This document shows positions 50,916 to 59,447 of a stretch of DNA of 64,000 bases, in pieces (within the stretch, counting starts at the first letter, position 1; each line of letters starts with the position of its first letter). The stretch comes from Aeromicrobium wangtongii (GTDB taxonomy: Bacteria; Actinomycetota; Actinomycetes; Propionibacteriales; Nocardioidaceae). The notes beneath the pieces are model-generated. The model made no database searches and was not told the origin of the DNA. It saw nothing but the letters and a program-made list of their open reading frames with translations. The stretch lies in NCBI RefSeq assembly GCF_024584515.1, contig NZ_CP102173.1:806001-870000 (forward strand). The letters are read 5' to 3'. A program made the translations under genes and the position numbers.

Positions 50916-53038
50916 GCGAGGACTCGAAGCGCTCCGTACGTGGCGCGGACCAGTCGGCCGAGGACGTCCCCCTGGCCGAGGCCGCGCTGGTCATCGAGAG
51001 CGACGAGCTGGATCTGTCCGAGGAAGAAGAAGCCGCACCGGTCGACGTCCCGGTCGAGGACGAGCCGGTGCCCGATGAGCCCGTGGAGGACGAGCTGGTG
51101 AAGGACGAGCCCGTGCCCGAGGAGGAGGCGGTGGCCGACGAGCCGGTGGCCGAGGAGCCGGTGGCCGAGGAGGAGGTCCGCGAGGAGGAGCACCTCGTCA
51201 TCCCGGCGCATGCGGTCAGTGATGACTGGGAGCCCGAGCCGCCGGCACGCGGTGCTGCCCCCACCGAGGGTGACGGCATCGGCGACGGCACCGGTGGCGA
51301 CGACGCGCCGGCGTCCTCGCGGCACTGGGGCAGGTACCTCCTGCTGGCAGTCCTGGTCCTCGTCGGCGCGGCCTATGTCGCCGGGTACTTCTTGACCGGC
51401 AGCCGCATGCCGGCGCAGGCCACGATCGGCGGAGTCGACGTGTCGGGCATGAGCCCGGCCGCGGCGCGCGAGGCCGTCGACGCGGCGTTGACTCCGAACG
51501 AGGACCGCGAGATCGAGCTGGTGCACGGCAAGAAGACGTTCACGGTCAAGCCGTCCGCCGCGGGCCTCGCGCTGGATGTCGACCGGTCCGTCGACGAGGC
51601 GGGCGGCGCCCGCAGCTGGGACCCGCGCGACATGGTGGCGCTGTTCATCGGCAAGCACGATCACCCCCCCGCGCTCACCGTCGACGAGGACGCCCTGTCG
51701 AGCGCTGTCGCCGCGATCGGGGAGTCGGTCGACGTCCCGGTGGTCGAGCCCCAGGTGACCTTTCCCGACGCGAAACCGAAGGCACGGCAGCCCAAGGCCG
51801 GACTGGTGATGTCCCGCGAGGACACCGCGGCCGCGATCCGCGCGGCCTACCTGGTCAGCGACGAGCCCATCGAGGTGCCCACGGTGCCCGTCGAGCCGAC
51901 GGTCGACGCCGACGACCTGGCCACCGCGATGACGACGATCGCCGAGCCGGCCGTCAGCGGTCCGGTGACGCTGAAGGTGGGTGACAAGTCGGTCGCGCTG
52001 CCGGTGACCGCGTACGCGCCGGCCCTGTCGATCCGTGTCCGGGACGGCGCGCTCGCGCCCCACCTGGACCCCGACAAGCTCGCCGGCCCGCTCACCGACT
52101 CCACGACCGGCATCGGCACCAAGGCCGTCGACGCCACGGTCAAGATCCAGGGCGGCAAGCCGGTCGTCGTGCCCGGCAAGCAGGGCGTGGGCCTGCAGCC
52201 CGAGGAGATGGCCACAAAGCTGATCCCGGCCCTCACGCAGACCGGCGACGCCCGTTCGGTCGCGGTCGAGGCGAAGGTCGTCGAGCCGCAGTTCACGACC
52301 GAGGACGCGAAGGCGCTGAAGATCACCGAGAAGATCGGTGAGTTCAAGACGCAGTTCCCGTACGCGGAGTACCGCAACACCAACCAGGGGCGTGCCGCCG
52401 AGCTGATCGACGGCACGATCATCAAGCCCGGTGAGACGTTCAGCTTCAATGACGTCGTGGGGGAGCGGACCGAGGCCAACGGCTTCGTGACCGGCACGGT
52501 CATCAACGGCGGCGTGTTCCGTGAGGAGCTCGGTGGCGGCGTGTCGCAGGTGGCCACGACGATGTACAACGCGGGCTTCTTCGCCGGCATGGAGGACGTC
52601 GAGCACCACCCGCACGCGTTCTACATCGACCGCTACCCGGTCGGACGCGAGGCGACGGTGTACTTCGGCAGCCTCGACCTGCGCTGGAAGAATCCCACCG
52701 ACTACGGCGTGCTGATCCGCTCCTACGTCAAGAAGAGCACCCCGTCGTCGCCGGGCAGCATGCACGTCGAGCTGTGGAGCACGAAGGTGTGGGACAAGAT
52801 CGAGGCGAGCGCGTCACCGCGCCGCAACGGCCGCACCCCCGGCACGCAGTACGACGACACCAACCGGTGCGTGTCGCAGGCGCCGGTCCAGGGCTTCGAC
52901 ATCGACATCATCCGCAAGTTCATCAAGGACGGCAAGGTCGTCAAGACCGAGAAGGACACGGCCAACTACCAGGCCGCCGACCGCGTCATCTGCGGCAAGA
53001 AGCCCGAGCCCAAGAAGCCCAAGAAGTCGGACGACTGA
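50912..53038 (+). CDS. VanW/YoaR-family wall-associated protein with acidic repeat N-terminus
   Basis: A 708-residue protein. Residues 30-95 are an acidic low-complexity tract of DEPV/EEPV repeats on the cytoplasmic side, then a helix (YLLLAVLVLVGAAYVAGYFL, about 138-157), two or more peptidoglycan-binding YoaR-type repeats, and a VanW domain with FSFNDVVGERTEANGF and GGGVSQVATTMYNAGFFAG near residue 540. VanW proteins are linked to glycopeptide-resistance loci and L,D-peptide chemistry, exact function unsettled. Its stop codon opens the large 21-bp repeat array. Confidence 0.9.
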   Translation: MSEDSKRSVRGADQSAEDVPLAEAALVIESDELDLSEEEEAAPVDVPVEDEPVPDEPVEDELVKDEPVPEEEAVADEPVAEEPVAEEEVREEEHLVIPAHAVSDDWEPEPPARGAAPTEGDGIGDGTGGDDAPASSRHWGRYLLLAVLVLVGAAYVAGYFLTGSRMPAQATIGGVDVSGMSPAAAREAVDAALTPNEDREIELVHGKKTFTVKPSAAGLALDVDRSVDEAGGARSWDPRDMVALFIGKHDHPPALTVDEDALSSAVAAIGESVDVPVVEPQVTFPDAKPKARQPKAGLVMSREDTAAAIRAAYLVSDEPIEVPTVPVEPTVDADDLATAMTTIAEPAVSGPVTLKVGDKSVALPVTAYAPALSIRVRDGALAPHLDPDKLAGPLTDSTTGIGTKAVDATVKIQGGKPVVVPGKQGVGLQPEEMATKLIPALTQTGDARSVAVEAKVVEPQFTTEDAKALKITEKIGEFKTQFPYAEYRNTNQGRAAELIDGTIIKPGETFSFNDVVGERTEANGFVTGTVINGGVFREELGGGVSQVATTMYNAGFFAGMEDVEHHPHAFYIDRYPVGREATVYFGSLDLRWKNPTDYGVLIRSYVKKSTPSSPGSMHVELWSTKVWDKIEASASPRRNGRTPGTQYDDTNRCVSQAPVQGFDIDIIRKFIKDGKVVKTEKDTANYQAADRVICGKKPEPKKPKKSDD

Positions 53039-53298
53039 CGCCGAGGCGTGGCTTGCGCACGGCGACGCGTGGGTTACGCACGGCGAAGCGTGGGTTACGC
53101 GCGGCGACGCGTGGGTTGCGCACGGCGACGCGTGGGTTGCGCACCGTGAGGCGCGTGTTTCAGCGTTCGGAACTCACGCGTCAGCGTTCGGAACTCACGC
53201 GTCAGCGTTCGGAACTCACGCGTCAGCGTGCGTAAGCCACGCGTCAGCGTGCGTAAGCCACGCGTCAGCGTGCGGAAGCCACGCGTCAGCGGATGGGG
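53036..53298. repeat. Large 21-bp repeat array: five direct units facing six inverted units
   Basis: From 53040 five 21-nt units with core GACGCGTGGGTTGCGCAC (53040, 53061, 53082, 53103, 53124) are followed by a centre (53145-53170) and six units of the inverted type with core CACGCGTCAGCGT (53171, 53192, 53213, 53234, 53255, 53276). Both arms together can form a stem longer than 100 bp. The plus gene stop (53036-53038) and the minus gene stop (53286-53288) both lie in the array. The same family occurs at 4930-5011. Confidence 0.92.
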
Positions 53299-54242
53299 GG
53301 TTCGAGGTAGACGTAGTCGTGGTGGTCGACGAAGCCGTAGGGGGCGTAGAGGGCGAGGGCTGCGGTGTTGGAGCGCATGGTCTGCAGGTACGCCTTGTCG
53401 GCGCCGCGCTCGAGGGCCCAGGCCAGGGACGTCTCGACGATGCGCCGGGCCAGACCCTGGCGCCGGGCCTCCGGACGCACCTCGACCGCCGACAGCCCGG
53501 CCCACTCGCCGGTCACCACGACCCGCCCGATCGCGACCGTCGGCGCGCCGATCGAGACGAAGGCGACCTTCGCCGGACGCTCCATCACGGCTCGCGCGAT
53601 GGCGGCGTCGTCGACCCGTCCGTAGCCGGCCAGCCAGTCGTCATCGGCGGTGGCCGCCACCCGGGCGTCCGGATCGGCCTGGTGCGCCGGCCCCAGATCG
53701 GCCACCTGCACGACCGCCCCGCCGAAGTACCCCTGCTTGCGCACCCAGCCCGCGTCCGCGAACGACCGCTCCTGCGGCGAGTCCACGATGACCTGGGCCT
53801 GGGCCGGCAGCGAGCGCTGCGCGTAGAACCGCTCGACCTCTGCCAGGGCACGGTCGAACGGGACGCCCGGCGAGCCCGTCACCGCGACGGAGTTCGCACG
53901 GCCCGTGAAGCCGCCCGACGCCCGCAGCTCCCACTCACCCAGCGGTGCCGACTCGATCGCCGGCCAGCCGCGCGAGGTGATGCGGGTCAGCTCCTCGGCG
54001 TCCACCGCGACGGCGCGCCGCCGCCGGACCGGACGGTCGGGCACGCGCTTCCAGGTCACGATCGTCGCCACGGCGATGTCGGCCGTCCGCCCGTCCCGCA
54101 GCTCGAGCGTCACGGTGTCGTCGTGCACCGACAGGACGTGGCCGATCACATCGGTCATCTCCGGTCCGCCGCTCGGACCGACACCGCCCGTCTCATGGCG
54201 GACGACGATGCGCGAGCCGACCTCCTGAGCGTCTAGAGTCAT
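53286..54242 (-). CDS. GNAT acetyltransferase with extra N-terminal domain
   Basis: A 318-residue protein. The C-terminal 150 residues are a GNAT domain (GLSAVEVRPEARRQGLARRIVE is the acetyl-CoA loop region, then RSNTAALALYAPYGF). The N-terminal 60 residues form a small beta domain (VIGHVLSVHDDTVTLELRDG) of the kind seen in mycothiol-acetylation-like and TOBE-like folds. ATG 54242 is used; substrates are unknown. Its last codons are made of the 21-bp repeat. Confidence 0.85.
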   Translation of the reverse strand: MTLDAQEVGSRIVVRHETGGVGPSGGPEMTDVIGHVLSVHDDTVTLELRDGRTADIAVATIVTWKRVPDRPVRRRRAVAVDAEELTRITSRGWPAIESAPLGEWELRASGGFTGRANSVAVTGSPGVPFDRALAEVERFYAQRSLPAQAQVIVDSPQERSFADAGWVRKQGYFGGAVVQVADLGPAHQADPDARVAATADDDWLAGYGRVDDAAIARAVMERPAKVAFVSIGAPTVAIGRVVVTGEWAGLSAVEVRPEARRQGLARRIVETSLAWALERGADKAYLQTMRSNTAALALYAPYGFVDHHDYVYLEPPIR

Positions 54243-54338
54243 GATCAAAGACTTCCATGCCGGCTGAGGCGGACCTGACTTCAGGGTCCTGAGGCCGTGA
54301 CGGGATACTGATGTCAGCCTGTCGAAGGAGAAATGCTC

Positions 54339-54662
54339 GTGACGTACGTGATCGCCCAGCCGTGTGTGGACATCAAGGACCGCGCATGTGTGGACGAATG
54401 TCCCGTCGACTGCATCTACGAGGGCAAGCGGATGCTCTACATCCAGCCCGACGAGTGCGTGGACTGCGGCGCCTGTGAGCCGGTCTGCCCGGTCGAGGCC
54501 ATCTTCTACGAGGACGACACGCCGCCGGAGTGGAAGGACTACTACGGCGCGAACGTGAACTTCTTCGACGATCTCGGGTCCCCCGGAGGCGCCGCCAAGC
54601 TCGGCGTCATCGACAAGGACCACCCGATGATCGCGGCGCTCCCTCCGCAGAACCAGGAGTAG
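54339..54662 (+). CDS. fdxA: Ferredoxin, seven-iron type
   Basis: A 107-residue [3Fe-4S][4Fe-4S] ferredoxin. Cysteines lie in IAQPCVDIKDRACVDECPVD and DECVDCGACEPVCPVEA. GTG 54339 is the start: AAGGAG (54323-54328) is at proper spacing from it but too close to the ATG at 54333, and it gives the standard start MTYVIAQPC. Followed at 6 bp by dapC, as in mycobacteria. Confidence 0.95.
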   Translation: MTYVIAQPCVDIKDRACVDECPVDCIYEGKRMLYIQPDECVDCGACEPVCPVEAIFYEDDTPPEWKDYYGANVNFFDDLGSPGGAAKLGVIDKDHPMIAALPPQNQE

Positions 54663-54668
54663 CTCCGC

Positions 54669-55766
54669 ATGGCTCGTGTGTCCGAGCGCTTCCCGGAGTT
54701 CCCGTGGGACACGATCGCCGGCGCGAAGGCACGCGCCGCCGAGCATCCCGGCGGGATCGTCGACCTGTCGATCGGCACCCCGGTCGACCCGACGCCCGAG
54801 GTGGCGCGCGAGGCGCTGGTCGGTGCTGCCGACTCACCGGGCTACCCGACCGTGTTCGGACCGGAGTCGTTGCGGCAGGCCGCCGTCGACTGGCTCGAGC
54901 GGCGCTTCGAGATCACCGGCCTGAGCCCGTCGCAGGTGCTGCCGACGGTCGGCTCCAAGGAGCTCATCGCCAATCTGCCGATGCAGCTGGGTCTGGGCGC
55001 GGGCGATCTGGTCGTGATCCCCGAGCTGGCCTACCCGACCTACGAGGTCGGTGCGCGGTACGCCGGCTGCGAGGTGCTGGCCGCCGACTCGACGATCGCG
55101 ATCGGCCCGCGCAAGCCGGCCCTCATCTACCTGAACTCGCCGGCCAACCCGCACGGACGCATCCTGGGCAAGGACCACCTGCGCAAGGTCGTCGAGTTCG
55201 CCCGTGAGCGGGGCGCGCTGCTCGTCTCGGACGAGTGCTACCTGGAGTTCGCCTGGGACGACGAGCCGTTCTCGGTCCTGCACCCCGACATCTGCGGCGG
55301 CAGCTTCGACGGTCTGCTCGCGGTGCACTCGCTGTCCAAGCGGTCCAACCTGGCCGGCTACCGCGATGCCTTCGTGGTGGGTGACCAGGCGGTCGTCGAC
55401 GAGCTCCTGGCCGTCCGCAAGCACCTGGGCTTCATGCTCCCGACGCCGGTGCAGGCAGCCATGACGGCCGCGCTGGCCGACGACACCCACGTCCAGGAGC
55501 AGCAGCAGGTGTACGCGGCGCGTCGCGCTGACCTGCGAGCGGCACTGGAGTCGGCCGGATTCACGGTCGAGCACTCCCAAGGGGCCCTCTACCTCTGGGC
55601 GACCCGGGGGGAGCCGTGCCGCGACACCGTCGCGTGGCTGGCCGAGCGCGGCATCCTGGTCGCGCCGGGGGAGTTCTACGGGTCCGCCGGAGCCCAGCAC
55701 GTCCGGGTCGCCTTCACCGCCACGGACGATCGCATCGCGGCGGCCGTCGAGCGTCTGACGGCCTGA
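54669..55766 (+). CDS. dapC: Succinyldiaminopimelate transaminase
   Basis: A 365-residue fold-type I PLP aminotransferase. The lysine is in VHSLSKRSNLAGYR (about residue 228), with the phosphate/cofactor motifs LNSPANPHGR and SDECYLEF. Position after fdxA matches DapC of mycobacteria, which acts on N-succinyl-2-amino-6-ketopimelate in lysine and diaminopimelate synthesis; dapD lies 1.4 kb downstream on the other strand. Confidence 0.93.
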   Translation: MARVSERFPEFPWDTIAGAKARAAEHPGGIVDLSIGTPVDPTPEVAREALVGAADSPGYPTVFGPESLRQAAVDWLERRFEITGLSPSQVLPTVGSKELIANLPMQLGLGAGDLVVIPELAYPTYEVGARYAGCEVLAADSTIAIGPRKPALIYLNSPANPHGRILGKDHLRKVVEFARERGALLVSDECYLEFAWDDEPFSVLHPDICGGSFDGLLAVHSLSKRSNLAGYRDAFVVGDQAVVDELLAVRKHLGFMLPTPVQAAMTAALADDTHVQEQQQVYAARRADLRAALESAGFTVEHSQGALYLWATRGEPCRDTVAWLAERGILVAPGEFYGSAGAQHVRVAFTATDDRIAAAVERLTA

Positions 55767-55771
55767 ACGAA

Positions 55772-56296
55772 CTAGGCGGCGCGCCGGGACAGCGCTGCCT
55801 GCCGGCGCTCCAGGGCGGCCACGCCCCGGCGGTGCAGCAGCCAGCCGCCGACCACCAGCGCGACGCCGAACGCCAGGAACCCGAGGTCCCACGACAGCGG
55901 CGCTCCCAGGTCGTCCCGGACGTGGTGCAGCTGCAGGATGTGGTGGTCGACGACGCCCTCGACGACGTTGAACAGCCCCCACCCGGTCAGCAGCAGCCCC
56001 AGGTGGAACGGCAGATTGGGTGAGAGCCGGCCCTGCCGCCAGCTGATCAGCATCGCGATGGAGCCCGCCAGCACGAAGATCCAGGTGGCGGCGTGGAAGA
56101 AGCCGTCCGCCAGGGTGTTGACCTCGAGCCCGGCCACGGTCTTCATCGACTCCTCGTGGCTCAGCATGTGGTGCCATTGCAGGATCTGGTGCAGCACGAT
56201 GCCGTCGACGAAGCCGCCGAAGCCGATGCCCATCAGCAGCCCGCCGGTCCTGGACGGCAGCTCGCCCCGGTGGGTGTCGCTCATCGGGTGGCTCAT
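55772..56296 (-). CDS. DUF2243 membrane protein
   Basis: A 174-residue protein with four helices. GFGGFVDGIVLHQILQWHHM and VVEGVVDHHILQLHHVRDD are the duplicated histidine-rich family motifs and may bind a metal. Function unknown. TACGGT lies 6 nt upstream. Confidence 0.85.
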   Translation of the reverse strand: MSHPMSDTHRGELPSRTGGLLMGIGFGGFVDGIVLHQILQWHHMLSHEESMKTVAGLEVNTLADGFFHAATWIFVLAGSIAMLISWRQGRLSPNLPFHLGLLLTGWGLFNVVEGVVDHHILQLHHVRDDLGAPLSWDLGFLAFGVALVVGGWLLHRRGVAALERRQAALSRRAA

Positions 56297-56302
56297 GCTT
56301 GG

Positions 56303-56308
56303 ACCGTA
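56303..56308 (-). promoter_or_regulatory. -10 element (TACGGT) of the DUF2243 gene, leaderless
   Basis: TACGGT on the minus strand lies 6 nt before the ATG at 56296. Confidence 0.52.
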
Positions 56309-56344
56309 CGTGGAACTCGCCCCGCCGCAACCGGGGGAGGACGG

Positions 56345-57169
56345 CTAGTTGGTCGTCGCGCGCACGACGGACCGCGATGCCTTCGGATCCTCGGCCCAGC
56401 CCCGGTCGGAGTGCGCCGCCGTCCACGTCCGCCCGTCGAACGAGATCTTGCTGATGCCCCGGGCGGACGCCTGCCCGACCAGATAGTGCGCGATGGCCCA
56501 TCCACGCGCCTCGACGTCATCGGGACGCCCGCTCAACGGCCAGGAGGCGCTGTCGCCCTTGCGGGTGACGGTGATGTCGCCGAACGCCGCCCTGACGTCG
56601 TCGACGACGGCTGTCGTGCTGCCGATCGAGCCCGGGTTGATCTGGCAGGTGAACTTCGCCGGGCTGTACCCGCGCAGCGACGACGCGAGGGCGCGGGCGT
56701 AGTCCTCGTGCTGGGCGTAGGCGCCGGGGTGTCCCGAGCGCTGCACCAGCTGCGCGGCGTCGTTGATGATCATCGACTCGTAGCCGCGCACCTTCACCAA
56801 GGCGTCGTAGAAGGCCCCGATCGAGTAGTGGGGGTCCATGATCTGGGCGACGGTTCCCCACCCCTGCGAGGGACGCTGCTGGAACAGTCCGACGGAGTCA
56901 CGGTCCCCGTAGTCGATGTTGTGGATCTTGGACTCCTGGAACGCCGTGGCGATCGCGATCGTCGTGGCGCGCGGGGGCAGGCCGCGCTGCTGGGCGATCG
57001 CCGCGATCAGCGATGCCCACCGTCCCTGCTCCAGATCGACCTGTGCACGGGTCTCTCCGACCTCGGCCACGCAGAACTCGGCCCGCAGCGGCGCACGGTC
57101 GCGCACCGCCGTCCCGAACAGCACCAGGGCCAGGACCAGTCCCAGCCCCACGAACCAGCGGAACTTCAC
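56345..57169 (-). CDS. Secreted lysozyme-like (SLT-type) protein
   Basis: A 274-residue membrane-anchored or secreted protein with N-terminal helix (WFVGLGLVLALVLFGTAV). The core AIATAFQESKIHNIDYGDRD followed by SVGLFQQRPSQGWGT has the Glu-Ser and glycine-rich Q pattern of lytic transglycosylase folds. Similar actinobacterial proteins carry misleading heavy-metal-transport names. A wall-cleaving role is inferred. Confidence 0.72.
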   Translation of the reverse strand: MKFRWFVGLGLVLALVLFGTAVRDRAPLRAEFCVAEVGETRAQVDLEQGRWASLIAAIAQQRGLPPRATTIAIATAFQESKIHNIDYGDRDSVGLFQQRPSQGWGTVAQIMDPHYSIGAFYDALVKVRGYESMIINDAAQLVQRSGHPGAYAQHEDYARALASSLRGYSPAKFTCQINPGSIGSTTAVVDDVRAAFGDITVTRKGDSASWPLSGRPDDVEARGWAIAHYLVGQASARGISKISFDGRTWTAAHSDRGWAEDPKASRSVVRATTN

Positions 57170-57178
57170 CGGCTCGGG

Positions 57179-58138
57179 CTAGTTCGCGTGCAAGGCCGCG
57201 TTGAGCTCGATGCCCGTGCGAGCGCCGCGGGGCCGGGCCTGCAGCACACCGGTCTGGCTGTCGACGAGGAACAGGATGCCGTCCTGGCCGGACAGCTCCG
57301 ATGCCTTGACGACGGTGCCGTCGGGCGTCGTGACCTTCGAGCCCGCGGTGACGTAGGTGCCGGCCGCGACGACGCAGTCATTGCCCAGCGAGATGCCGAT
57401 GCCAGCGTTGGCGCCGATCAGGCAGTTCTCACCGACCCGGATGACCTCCTTGCCGCCACCGGACAGCGTGCCCATGATGGAGGCGCCGCCGCCCACGTCC
57501 GAACCGTTGCCGACGACCACACCGGCCGAGATGCGTCCCTCGACCATCGCGGTGCCGAGCGTGCCGGCGTTGAAGTTGACGAATCCCTCGTGCATGACGG
57601 TCGTGCCCTCCGCCAGGTGCGCACCGAGACGGACCCGGTCGGCGTCGCCGATGCGGACGCCGCTGGGAACCACGTAGTCGGTCATGCGGGGGAACTTGTC
57701 GACACTGGTGACCTGCAGGTGCTGGCCGGCGGCACGCGCCCGCGCCCGGGTCAGCTCGAAGTCGGCGACCGCGCAGGGCCCGATCGACGTCCACACGACG
57801 TTCGCGAGCAGTCCGAACTGTCCGTCCAGGCTGAGGCCGTGCGGCTTGACCAGGCGGTGCGAGAGCAGGTGCAGGCGCAGCCACACGTCGTAGGCATCGA
57901 CGGGCGCGGCCTGCAGGTCCTCGATGATGGTGTGCACCACGACCTTGGTGACGTCGCGAACCGGGTCGTCGCCCTCCAGGGCGGTCAGGTCGGTCGGCTC
58001 GGTACCGGTGTCGGGTGCGGCACCCAGCTCGGGACGCGGGTACCAGACATCCAGCACCGTGCCGTCGGCCGTCAGGGTCGCCAGTCCGTACGCGTGCGCG
58101 CCCGCCTGCTCGGGGGTCGCGTGTTCCACAGAAGTCAT
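57179..58138 (-). CDS. dapD: Tetrahydrodipicolinate N-succinyltransferase
   Basis: A 319-residue actinobacterial-type DapD, a trimeric left-handed beta-helix enzyme that succinylates tetrahydrodipicolinate on the way to lysine and diaminopimelate. Hexapeptide turns ([54 protein letters not shown]) and the [18 protein letters not shown] loop match the mycobacterial enzyme. TAGGTT lies 6 nt upstream of the ATG. Confidence 0.95.
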   Translation of the reverse strand: MTSVEHATPEQAGAHAYGLATLTADGTVLDVWYPRPELGAAPDTGTEPTDLTALEGDDPVRDVTKVVVHTIIEDLQAAPVDAYDVWLRLHLLSHRLVKPHGLSLDGQFGLLANVVWTSIGPCAVADFELTRARARAAGQHLQVTSVDKFPRMTDYVVPSGVRIGDADRVRLGAHLAEGTTVMHEGFVNFNAGTLGTAMVEGRISAGVVVGNGSDVGGGASIMGTLSGGGKEVIRVGENCLIGANAGIGISLGNDCVVAAGTYVTAGSKVTTPDGTVVKASELSGQDGILFLVDSQTGVLQARPRGARTGIELNAALHAN

Positions 58139-58144
58139 GCGGAC

Positions 58145-58150
58145 AACCTA
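58145..58150 (-). promoter_or_regulatory. -10 element of dapD (TAGGTT), leaderless
   Basis: TAGGTT on the minus strand lies 6 nt before the ATG at 58138. Confidence 0.55.
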
Positions 58151-58161
58151 TAGGTCACCCG

Positions 58162-59289
58162 CTAGGACTTCGGCAGTCCGTCCTTGGTGCACAACGAGCC
58201 GATGTCGGAGCTGCGGTCCTTGGCGATGAGATCGAACATCTTGGGCGCCCGCACCGGGTCCCACGTCACCGCGAAGTCCTTCAGCGGGACCGTGCAGTTC
58301 AGGCCCTTGCCGCTCATCGCCGCCGACAGCGACCACGCGAACCGGCCCAGCGAGATCGGCCCGACGTTCTCACCGATCGTCAGCGACCCGGACGCGCCGG
58401 AGGCGACCTTGGCGTAGCGGACGGGGTTGAGGATGGTCCACGGCGACTTGGCCTCGCTCGCGATCGAGCCGAGCACCTCGCGCTGGCTCTGGACCCGCTG
58501 GATGTCCTGCGTCGAGTACGAGTGCCGGTTGCGCGAGTACGCCAGCGCGGTGCGGCCGTCGGCGGTCTGGCAGCCCTTCTTGACGTCGAGGCCGGAGTCC
58601 TTGTCCTTGAGATCCTGCTTGGGGCAGATCTCGACGCCACCCATCGAGTCGACGACCTTGACGAGACCGCCGAAACCGACCTCGACGTAGTCGTCGACCC
58701 GGATGCCGGTGTTGTCCTCGATCGTCTTGACCAGCAGCTTGGGGCCGCCGTAGGCGTAGGCGGCGTTGATCTTGGTGCGCCCGTAGCCGGGGATCTGCAC
58801 GATCGAGTCCCGCGGGATCGACATCAGGACGCTCGGCCCGCTGCCGGTGTGCAGCATCATGATCGTGTCGGTGCGACCACGGCCACCGCCGTCGCCACCG
58901 GTGGACAGCTCCTTCTGCTCGGCCTTGGTCAGGCCGCGGCGGCTGTCCGACCCCACCAGCAGGTAGGTCGTCCCGGACTGCGCGGCGGGACGCTCCCCGC
59001 CCGGCTCGGCATCGACCTTGGCGATCTTGCCCCAGGCCCAGACGGGTACGGCCACCAGGAACACGATCCAGGCCAGCAGCAGGATCCCGAGGATCCGTCG
59101 ACCGCTCCTGCGCTTCCTGGGGGCGCCGGGCGGCTCCTCACCGCCGGACTGGCGTCCCGGCGGCGGCAGGTTGGGGGGTGGCAGCTGCGGCGGGGGAAGC
59201 TTCGAGGTGGTCGTGCCGGGTGCCGGACGGCTCTTGTCGTCGTCGCCGTAGAGCCACCCGTAGCTGCCCTGCGGGCGTTCGTCTGACAT
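58162..59289 (-). CDS. LytR-CpsA-Psr (LCP) ligase, single-helix form
   Basis: A 375-residue LCP protein that attaches glycopolymers to peptidoglycan. A proline-rich cytoplasmic tail (residues 20-60) precedes one helix (ILGILLLAWIVFLVAVPVWA), then LCP motifs TYLLVGSDSRRG, GRGRTDTIMML, SIPRDS and ALAYSRNRHSYSTQDIQR. The end IGSLCTKDG carries a cysteine. It is divergent from the next LCP gene. Confidence 0.93.
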   Translation of the reverse strand: MSDERPQGSYGWLYGDDDKSRPAPGTTTSKLPPPQLPPPNLPPPGRQSGGEEPPGAPRKRRSGRRILGILLLAWIVFLVAVPVWAWGKIAKVDAEPGGERPAAQSGTTYLLVGSDSRRGLTKAEQKELSTGGDGGGRGRTDTIMMLHTGSGPSVLMSIPRDSIVQIPGYGRTKINAAYAYGGPKLLVKTIEDNTGIRVDDYVEVGFGGLVKVVDSMGGVEICPKQDLKDKDSGLDVKKGCQTADGRTALAYSRNRHSYSTQDIQRVQSQREVLGSIASEAKSPWTILNPVRYAKVASGASGSLTIGENVGPISLGRFAWSLSAAMSGKGLNCTVPLKDFAVTWDPVRAPKMFDLIAKDRSSDIGSLCTKDGLPKS

Positions 59290-59296
59290 GCAGAAG

Positions 59297-59302
59297 ACCG
59301 TA
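59297..59302 (-). promoter_or_regulatory. -10 element (TACGGT) of the LCP gene, leaderless
   Basis: TACGGT on the minus strand lies 7 nt before the ATG at 59289. Confidence 0.52.
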
Positions 59303-59402
59303 CCGGACCGGCCGGAACCAGCCGCGCATCCCGGGGCTGGGACGCGCCCGAAAATTCGGCGTGTCGCGGCGCGCCCTCAACCTTGGATTGAGACTTTGTG
59401 TG

Positions 59403-59408
59403 GATACT
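59403..59408 (+). promoter_or_regulatory. Likely -10 element (GATACT) of the second LCP gene
   Basis: GATACT is followed by a leader of about 33 nt with GAGGA (59439-59443) before the ATG at 59448; a conventional, not leaderless, start. Confidence 0.4.
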
Positions 59409-59447
59409 GGGCAAGCACCTCCAGCCTCTTCCCCACGTGAGGACATC

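Noticed and set aside
53040-53235. Seven-residue protein repeat (RGLRTAT type) read in an open frame
   Set aside because: All frames are open only because the unit is 21 nt and lacks stops; there is no start, ribosome site or homology, and the symmetry explains the pattern at the DNA level.
53040-53296. CRISPR array
   Set aside because: Units are directly adjacent without spacers, and half are inverted.
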